Below, in pieces: positions 17,938 through 24,375 of a stretch of DNA of 64,000 nt. The notes beneath the pieces were generated by a model. That model saw nothing but the letters and a program-made list of their open reading frames with translations, was not told where the DNA came from and did not search any database. Each line of letters begins with the position of its first letter. Position 1 is the first letter of the stretch. Made by a program: the position numbers and the translations under genes. The DNA is from Geoanaerobacter sp964528055 (lineage in GTDB: Bacteria > Desulfobacterota > Desulfuromonadia > Geobacterales > DSM-12255): the NCBI GenBank assembly GCA_964528055.1, contig CAZGQM010000004.1:62001-126000 (forward strand), read 5' to 3'.

Positions 17938-18002
17938 GGTAAAGGATCGTATTTCAGCGATACAGGAACGGTAGTAACGTCTGATTTTGCCAGATCCTTA
18001 CC
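17938..18002. repeat. Imperfect inverted repeat between genes
   Basis: GGTAAAGGATC at 17938-17948 pairs with GATCCTTACC at 17993-18002 with one bulged A; the loop is 44 nt. It fills the 90-bp gap between the 59-residue gene and the next gene and could be an mRNA processing or attenuation structure. Confidence 0.35.
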
Positions 18003-18027
18003 AGATTACCGCACTGACAGGTGACTT

Positions 18028-18357
18028 ATGACTAGAAAAACACGCAAGAGCACCAAGAAAAACTCCTCAGCATTTGAAGAAACGGAACAAGAACTGATCG
18101 CAAAAGTGCTGGGGCCAAACACCCTGCTGATCCGGCGTGCTTTGGCCGGCGGTTTTTATGTCAAAGCAAAAGGCGACGTCAGATATCAGAAAGAAGCAAA
18201 AGAGGCTTTTGGACGATCATTAGATATCAATGCGGAGCTTAATCGTTCGTGGTTTCTTAAGCTTATGGAAATTCAGGGAGTACCAGAAGAAAAAGCCCGC
18301 GAGTTCATGGAATCCTGCGAAGTGCAACAGGAAGGCTACCACGAAGACTGGAGGTAA
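18028..18357 (+). CDS. Small basic cytoplasmic protein of unknown function
   Basis: The 109-residue protein starts with a lysine-rich segment (MTRKTRKSTKKNSS) and has no membrane helix. No domain is recognised. Its last codons contain the GGAGG that serves as ribosome-binding site for the exonuclease gene 8 bp downstream, so the two are probably co-translated and may form a pair. Confidence 0.65.
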   Translation: MTRKTRKSTKKNSSAFEETEQELIAKVLGPNTLLIRRALAGGFYVKAKGDVRYQKEAKEAFGRSLDINAELNRSWFLKLMEIQGVPEEKAREFMESCEVQQEGYHEDWR

Positions 18358-18364
18358 CATCCCC

Positions 18365-18928
18365 GTGAATAACAAAGAAATTTATATCAGCACTGACATC
18401 GAGACAGACGGCCCGATACCTGGCTGTTACTCAATGCTCAGCATAGGTTCGGCAGCGTTTCATTGTGAAAGCATGATCTCGACCTTTTCAGCCAACCTTG
18501 AATCATTACCAGAAGCGTCACAACACCCAGACACAATGGCATGGTGGGGTAAGCATCCTGAGGCATGGAAACGTTGCAGGGAAAACCCTGTCCATCCGGA
18601 AGAGGCAATGCTCCGGTATCAGGATTGGCTTGATTGCCTGCCGGGCAAGCCGGTCTTCGTTGGCTACCCAGCCGGGTTCGATTTTACGTTCGTCTACTGG
18701 TATCTGATCCGATTCACGGGCAATAGCCCCTTTTCCTTCTCGGCCATTGACATCAAGAGCTTTGCCATGGCCCTGCTTGGCACCGGTTATCGGGAAACGG
18801 TCAAACGGAACATGCCAAAAGAGTGGTTTGGCGGACGGCTTCACACCCACACGGCACTTGATGATGCCGTTGAGCAGGGAGAACTGTTTATCAATATGCT
18901 GCTTGAATCACGCAAACGTATCTTGTGA
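18365..18928 (+). CDS. DEDD-type 3'-5' exonuclease (DnaQ/RNase H fold)
   Basis: I use the GTG at 18365, which follows GGAGG by about 10 nt, giving 187 aa. Exo I is STDIETDGP (D and E ligands), Exo II is FVGYPAGFDFTFVY (D), and Exo III is HTALDDAVEQG with the HxxxxD spacing of the DEDDh class. All metal-binding residues are present, so the enzyme is probably active on DNA or RNA 3' ends. In the same operon lies a DnaE-like protein, the usual partner of this exonuclease type in DNA polymerase III, which makes the pairing notable. Confidence 0.85.
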   Translation: MNNKEIYISTDIETDGPIPGCYSMLSIGSAAFHCESMISTFSANLESLPEASQHPDTMAWWGKHPEAWKRCRENPVHPEEAMLRYQDWLDCLPGKPVFVGYPAGFDFTFVYWYLIRFTGNSPFSFSAIDIKSFAMALLGTGYRETVKRNMPKEWFGGRLHTHTALDDAVEQGELFINMLLESRKRIL

Positions 18929-19015
18929 AGCGGTCCGGCAGGATTGAACCAAAGTTAATGCCGGTAGAACAGAAATCACAAATCTCAACATAGAAAGGAC
19001 CTCAGGAGAACCAAT

Positions 19016-21148
19016 ATGCGATTCATTGAGGAGAAATACACGTTTTTCTCGACCTTCGAAGAGCGAATGTTCTTCAAATGCTATCTTAATCTTGCTAAAT
19101 CGAGTCTCGCTACCAAGCAATTTGAGAATTTTTTGAAGTTCACCGGAACAATAATTGGCCCCAAAAGGATAGAGACTTTTATAAAGCGAGAGTTCCCTAA
19201 ATTGGTCGTCGACAAGGAAGATTCATATCTTAGTAAAGATCCGGTAGATATTCTCTCAGGGGGCTATCTCCTTAAGTTATTTAATCACCAGATCATTCCG
19301 TTCATGTCCAAGAGAATGAATCAACTGCAACGGGCCACACTCGATATAACAGAAAAACGGCTGAATATTTTCCGTGAGACGTTTGAACTTACTGAATCAG
19401 AAACCGCCATTATCAGTTTTCTGATGTTGCGCGATATTTCTGAACCCATAAAAGACCTTACCTCAAAAAAAGTCACGCTTGAATTCAGCGATTACTCGGT
19501 ACTCAGTCGATTCGGTCATATACCGCTCGGGCTGACTCCAAAATCATTCAGGGCAAATGTCTCTTTTGAAAAGCTTATGAAAACTGAAATCATAAAAGGT
19601 CAATTCCTAAGCAATATTAGGGATCTTGAACTCTCGAAATGGTGCATTGCTTACCTTTCGGGCATCGGAAGTGATTCCCTGGCAGAAACATTTGCTACTA
19701 CAGAGAACAACGAAACCCTGCTGCTGGAAGATTTTGAGATAGGACGGGACAATCTCCTGGTTCTCGACAATCTGCTTTCATCCCCGCATCCTAACCAGCT
19801 ACTGCTGCATGGCAGGCCCGGCACCGGCAAGACAAGTTTTGCGAGAAGCCTTGCCAAACATTACAACCTTACCCTTTACTCCGTAAAGATACCTGACACC
19901 GATCTGGGAACTGAAGAGAGACTCGGAGGAATCTATGTTACCAATAAAGTTGCTCCGACCGAGGGCTCTATCATCCTGGTGGATGAAGCGGACGACATAC
20001 TCAATACCAGAAGTCATTATTTCCAGCGCAAGTCCAGCAAATCGTGGATCAACAATTTTCTTGATAATGCAAGATGCAAGATCATCTGGATAACCAATAA
20101 CTCTGCAGATATTGAAGAATCGACTATGCGTCGCTTCTCCTTTTCCATCGAGTTCAAACCTTTCACTGCAAGCAGTCGTTTGAGAATACTCTCCCGGGAA
20201 TTGGAACGAAGCAATTTTGCAGATTTCTTTACTTATGAAGAAAAAGAGGAGATCTGCAACCGTTACCCGGTGAATGCCGACGGTGTTGTCAAGATTCTCA
20301 ATCTGCTGCCACTAAACCAACACCATGATAAGCAAACTATCCTTAGCTTGGTTACGGCCATACTGGAAAGCCATTCGAGAATTACAAACGGTACTGCAAG
20401 CAATATCGTTCGGACTAAAGCTGATAAATTCTGGCTGTCAGATCACAACACTTCTGAAGATTTACGTTCAGTACACTCTGCAGTGCACAAATACATCACA
20501 CGCATAAATCTTCATCCGTGGGAGGTTAAGCATGCACTACCTATCCTGCTTTATGGGCCACCGGGTACCGGCAAGACAGCATTTGCAAATTTTCTAACAG
20601 ACAAGTTACTTACACGCCGAGCAAGCGATATTTCATCTATGTATGTCGGTCAGACTGAGAAGAACATCGCGGAAGCCTTTCTGGAGGCAAGTAGAGATAG
20701 AAGTATTCTTTTTTTTGATGAAGCCGACAGTTTTCTTTATCCACGAAATAGTGCCCGCAATTCTTGGGAAAAGACTGCTACTAATGAGCTCCTTTCCCAG
20801 ATGGAAAGCTTCCGCGGGGTAGTGATTTTTGCAACAAATGACATAGACGGTATTGATCACGCAGCACTCCGCAGATTCCGCTTTAAAATCGAGTTTCGTC
20901 CTCTTAATCCCAAAGGCAGGATCAGTTTCTATAAACGATTTTTATGGGCGCTTGTCCCTGACCGTCTTACATATGAACTGAGAAAAGAAGTAAAGCTGAT
21001 TGAAGGTCTCACCCCTGGGGACTTCAAAGTTGTTCAGGACCGATTTTCCCTGTTGCCCACCGAGAATGCCACCCATAGAACCCTCATTGATGCCCTTCGA
21101 GAAGAGGTAAGTTTCAAGACCCCTCCACCTCGCAGGATCGGTTATTAG
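19016..21148 (+). CDS. Double AAA+ ATPase, 710 aa
   Basis: An N-terminal region of about 230 residues without known motifs is followed by two AAA+ modules. Module 1 has Walker A GRPGTGKTS near residue 265, Walker B ILVDEADD near 320 and a MRRFSF arginine-finger region. Module 2 has Walker A GPPGTGKTA near 511, Walker B ILFFDEADS near 565, FATNDIDG sensor and LRRFRFK. Both modules look intact, so the protein is probably a ring-forming remodeller like Cdc48/ClpB-type or FtsH-like ATPases, but it has no protease domain. AGGAG precedes the ATG. It may assemble or disassemble the products of the operon. Confidence 0.85.
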   Translation: MRFIEEKYTFFSTFEERMFFKCYLNLAKSSLATKQFENFLKFTGTIIGPKRIETFIKREFPKLVVDKEDSYLSKDPVDILSGGYLLKLFNHQIIPFMSKRMNQLQRATLDITEKRLNIFRETFELTESETAIISFLMLRDISEPIKDLTSKKVTLEFSDYSVLSRFGHIPLGLTPKSFRANVSFEKLMKTEIIKGQFLSNIRDLELSKWCIAYLSGIGSDSLAETFATTENNETLLLEDFEIGRDNLLVLDNLLSSPHPNQLLLHGRPGTGKTSFARSLAKHYNLTLYSVKIPDTDLGTEERLGGIYVTNKVAPTEGSIILVDEADDILNTRSHYFQRKSSKSWINNFLDNARCKIIWITNNSADIEESTMRRFSFSIEFKPFTASSRLRILSRELERSNFADFFTYEEKEEICNRYPVNADGVVKILNLLPLNQHHDKQTILSLVTAILESHSRITNGTASNIVRTKADKFWLSDHNTSEDLRSVHSAVHKYITRINLHPWEVKHALPILLYGPPGTGKTAFANFLTDKLLTRRASDISSMYVGQTEKNIAEAFLEASRDRSILFFDEADSFLYPRNSARNSWEKTATNELLSQMESFRGVVIFATNDIDGIDHAALRRFRFKIEFRPLNPKGRISFYKRFLWALVPDRLTYELRKEVKLIEGLTPGDFKVVQDRFSLLPTENATHRTLIDALREEVSFKTPPPRRIGY

Positions 21149-21162
21149 AACAGGAGAGTGTC

Positions 21163-22368
21163 ATGTTACCCAAGAAACGAGAGGATAAGCTTTTCTGGAT
21201 ATGCTGCGTCATCGTCTGCCTGCTCCCTTTCGGCATGAAGCTGTACGAACGGCTTACCGAGCCGCTTGTCCCTCAAACCGACAGGAAAACCGGCAAAACG
21301 GGTTACGCCAATGATCACGGTGAACTCCGGATCAACTATGAATGGGAAGTCTGCGGTTACAAATGGGATGAAGGGAAGGCAATGGTTCAATCCGGAGAGA
21401 ATCAGTTCGGATTTATAAACCGATGGGGCAAAGTTGTAGTCCCCCTCAAGTATTCAGGCACAAAACCTTTTTCTGACGGCATGGCGGCCGTCAAAAGCGG
21501 TGGTCTCTGGGGCTTCGTCAACTCAAATGGCGAGGAGGTAATCAAGCCTGCTTACAGGACAGTCGGCAATTTCAGCGAAGGGTATGCGGCGGTCATGGCC
21601 GATGGAAGCCGCTTTGGCTACATCAACAAAAAAGGGGATATGGTGCTCCAACCAGTCTATGACGTAGCGTTACCGGTTCATGATGGACTGGCCCCGGTCA
21701 TGGTCGAAGCGCAATTTTTCGACGCTGATGAAAAGATAGATCCGAAATACATCCTGACACCCGGAAGCAGAGATGTTCTGAGAGATGGAGAAAAAGACCG
21801 GAACAAATTCTGGACAGTGGCCTGCTCCGATTCCCACAAGGTGGATCTCGATTATGAAAGCGGCATTGACTACCGGACCGGCAAATGGGGTTACATCGAT
21901 ATCCGGACAGGACAATACAAAATTAAGCCTTGTTTTGAAGATGCCTTCAGCTTTTCAGAAGGTGTAGCGGCAGTAAAGCAAGGCGGGAAATACGGCTTCA
22001 TCAACAAGGAAGCACAGTTCGTTATCCCTCCGGCTTACTTCAATGCCAAAAGCTTTCAGGATGGCGTGGCAATCATCACTACTGCTTCTCAAAATCCTGA
22101 AAGCATCCGATATGGGGTGATCGATCACAAGGGGAAGGAACTGACCGGTATGCAGTACTCCTACATCGATGATTTCCTGGAAGGTGTTGCTAGAGCAACT
22201 CTGAATGGAAAGATGGGTTTCCTGGACTGTAAGGGCAAACTGGTAATACCGGCAAAGTTTATCACCGGCTCTGATTTCCAGAATGGCCTTGCACTGGTTC
22301 TCGTTGCAAAAAACCAGAGCGATTATTCCATCATCAACCGTAAGGGAGAGATAGTTTCCTCCCCCTGA
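21163..22368 (+). CDS. WG-repeat protein with N-terminal membrane anchor (copy 1)
   Basis: A hydrophobic helix at residues 10-25 (FWICCVIVCLLPFGMKL) is followed by about seven WG repeats of the form KxGFINxxGxxVIxPxYxxxxxFxxGxAxV. WG (KWG) repeats form beta-rich solenoids used in surface or periplasmic binding. The gene starts 14 bp after the AAA+ gene. The next gene codes for a paralogue of similar length and layout, so a tandem duplication is likely. The protein probably sits on the periplasmic side of the inner membrane. Confidence 0.85.
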   Translation: MLPKKREDKLFWICCVIVCLLPFGMKLYERLTEPLVPQTDRKTGKTGYANDHGELRINYEWEVCGYKWDEGKAMVQSGENQFGFINRWGKVVVPLKYSGTKPFSDGMAAVKSGGLWGFVNSNGEEVIKPAYRTVGNFSEGYAAVMADGSRFGYINKKGDMVLQPVYDVALPVHDGLAPVMVEAQFFDADEKIDPKYILTPGSRDVLRDGEKDRNKFWTVACSDSHKVDLDYESGIDYRTGKWGYIDIRTGQYKIKPCFEDAFSFSEGVAAVKQGGKYGFINKEAQFVIPPAYFNAKSFQDGVAIITTASQNPESIRYGVIDHKGKELTGMQYSYIDDFLEGVARATLNGKMGFLDCKGKLVIPAKFITGSDFQNGLALVLVAKNQSDYSIINRKGEIVSSP

Positions 22369-22394
22369 ACTGAATATTTCCAGAGGCAACAATC

Positions 22395-23549
22395 ATGAAA
22401 CTCAAACGAAACATACTTATCGACATCGGCCTTATTTCCCTTCTGGTCACGGTTAGCGGCTATGCAGCATACCTGCTGTTCTGGCAGCCGCTGCTGCCGA
22501 TGATGGTTTTTGGAAATGGGGTCAAGGTCAACTTTATCACCCCAAGCGGCAAAATAAAGCTTGAAACCGACTTTGATGACTATGACCGTGGTGGGTGGTG
22601 GTCCGAAGGAATGTTCATTGTCAAGCACGACGGCAAGAGCGGTTTCATCGACCGGAGGGGAAACATCATCGGCCCGGTGTTCGATGAAGTGAAGCCGTTT
22701 TCTGAAGGGTTGGCTGCGGTGAAGTACCGCGGCAAATGGGGCTTTGTCGACAAAAAAGGGAAACCGTTATGGTTTGACTATGACGCTGCTGGTTCTTTCT
22801 GTGAAGGACTGGCTCCGGTCCAGGTGGCCGGGAAGTACGGCTACATCAATAAAGAGGGGCAGATGGTCATACAGCCTCTGTACGACCTCGCCTTACCATT
22901 TGCTCACGGCATGGCTGCCGTCATGACCGGCGCGGTAAAAGTTGATATGCAATTGACACCTGACATCCGGTGCATCATGTACCGAGCTGAAAGCTTGTTG
23001 GCAATGATAAATACAAAAAAGTGGCATGGACTCCCCCTTGGCAGAACAACTGAAGATGGGTTTTACCGTCCCGGCATCTGGGGTTATATCGGCAAAAAAG
23101 GTGATTATCTGATTGAGCCACAGTTCAACTTTGCCAACAGTTTTTCAAAAAACGGACTGGCTGCAGTATCTCAAGGTGCGCGGTTCGGCTATATCAACCG
23201 AAGAGGCAATTTTACAGTCTTCCCTGCATACGGATTTGCCATGCCGATGAATGGCGACCGAGGTATCGTCTTAACCGGTGAAGGTGACAAAGCAAAAACC
23301 GGAGTCGTCGATATGAATGGCAACGTGATCGTCAAGCCGGCTTTTGAGAGCATCATGCCGTTTTCGCGCGGCCTGGCTGCCGTAAAAACGGACGGTAAAT
23401 GGGGGTACATCGACGAAAACGGCAAGTCGGTCATCCCTCCGCAGTTCACCAAGGCCGGGCAGTTCCTTGGAGGGTACGCCAAGGTTAGCGATCTCAGCGG
23501 TAAATCCGGTTATATCGACACCAACGGCAGATTCATTTTAACATTCTGA
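22395..23549 (+). CDS. WG-repeat protein with N-terminal membrane anchor (copy 2)
   Basis: The layout repeats that of the upstream gene: an N-terminal helix (IGLISLLVTVSGYAAYLLFW) and then WG repeats, for example KSGFIDRRGN, KWGFVDKKGK, KYGYINKEGQ and KWGYIDENGK. The two paralogues share repeat order, including a non-repeat insertion in the middle, but differ throughout, so the duplication is old and both copies have been kept. Possible roles are a heteromeric periplasmic scaffold or a peptidoglycan-binding surface. Confidence 0.85.
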   Translation: MKLKRNILIDIGLISLLVTVSGYAAYLLFWQPLLPMMVFGNGVKVNFITPSGKIKLETDFDDYDRGGWWSEGMFIVKHDGKSGFIDRRGNIIGPVFDEVKPFSEGLAAVKYRGKWGFVDKKGKPLWFDYDAAGSFCEGLAPVQVAGKYGYINKEGQMVIQPLYDLALPFAHGMAAVMTGAVKVDMQLTPDIRCIMYRAESLLAMINTKKWHGLPLGRTTEDGFYRPGIWGYIGKKGDYLIEPQFNFANSFSKNGLAAVSQGARFGYINRRGNFTVFPAYGFAMPMNGDRGIVLTGEGDKAKTGVVDMNGNVIVKPAFESIMPFSRGLAAVKTDGKWGYIDENGKSVIPPQFTKAGQFLGGYAKVSDLSGKSGYIDTNGRFILTF

Positions 23550-23564
23550 TAACGGACGACTCCC

Positions 23565-24359
23565 ATGAACAACAGACCAATCTACACTACATCTCTCTGC
23601 ATTCTGCTAGTCATAACCCTGCCGATAACCGGCTGCTGGGGGCATGCAAGCACAAGAAGCGCCCGCAGGCAGCCAGTCACAAAGAAGGCTGTATCTGCCG
23701 GCTATGCAATCCAGATCGGCGCATTCAAGGATGTCGGCAATGCCGAGCGACTGGCTGGACGTCTCCAGCAGCGCGGGATCAGCGCCTTTTACTTCAGGAA
23801 ACAGGACGGCCTGTTCGCTGTCCGCTTCGGTGAGTATCAGAGCCACGATTCGGCACAGCGGCAGGCCGCTCATCTGGTAAAGGATGGCGTCATCGATTCG
23901 TTCTACATTGCGCCACCAGTCGATATTCGACGATATGCGGAACGGAAAACGGTTGAAGCGGTTCCTCACAAGGCCAAGGATGAGGACGGCATCGGCCCGG
24001 TCATAGCCCAGACTGCCGAGCGTTTCATCGGCATCCCTTACCGATGGGGGGGCAATACCGTTGTCGATGGTCTGGACTGCAGCGGCTTCTCCAAGGCGGT
24101 CTACAACCTCTGCGGTATCAGCATCCCGCGCACTGCGCAGGAACAGTTTCACAAAGGTGATGACATCGATAAGCCGGAACTCCAGAAAGGCGATCTGGTC
24201 TTCTTCGGTAAATCATCAGGCAGAATCACCCACGTGGGGATTTACATCGGTGAGGGAAAGATGGTTCATGCCCCCAAGCGCGGCGAAGACATCCAGGTAA
24301 CCAGCATTGTTGAAGGACGCTACTCAGCAAGTTTCATCGGTGCGCGGCGGTATATCTGA
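23565..24359 (+). CDS. Lipoprotein with SPOR and NlpC/P60 endopeptidase domains
   Basis: The signal peptide ends in a lipobox (LPITGC, cysteine near residue 25). Residues about 45-115 form a SPOR domain (YAIQIGAFKDVGNAERLAGRL), which binds glycan strands stripped of stem peptides. The C-terminal half is NlpC/P60 with catalytic C in GLDCSGF (near 170), H in ITHVGIYIG (near 222) and a third polar residue in MVHAP (near 234). The enzyme should cut peptide cross-links or stem peptides. With a SEDS/PBP pair in the same operon, both synthesis and cutting of the wall are encoded. Confidence 0.9.
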   Translation: MNNRPIYTTSLCILLVITLPITGCWGHASTRSARRQPVTKKAVSAGYAIQIGAFKDVGNAERLAGRLQQRGISAFYFRKQDGLFAVRFGEYQSHDSAQRQAAHLVKDGVIDSFYIAPPVDIRRYAERKTVEAVPHKAKDEDGIGPVIAQTAERFIGIPYRWGGNTVVDGLDCSGFSKAVYNLCGISIPRTAQEQFHKGDDIDKPELQKGDLVFFGKSSGRITHVGIYIGEGKMVHAPKRGEDIQVTSIVEGRYSASFIGARRYI

Positions 24360-24375
24360 TTTGAAAGGAAACATC

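Noticed and set aside
24307..24375. Extension of the DnaE-like gene into the NlpC/P60 gene
   Set aside because: The PHP domain starts at the ATG at 24376, which has its own ribosome-binding site.
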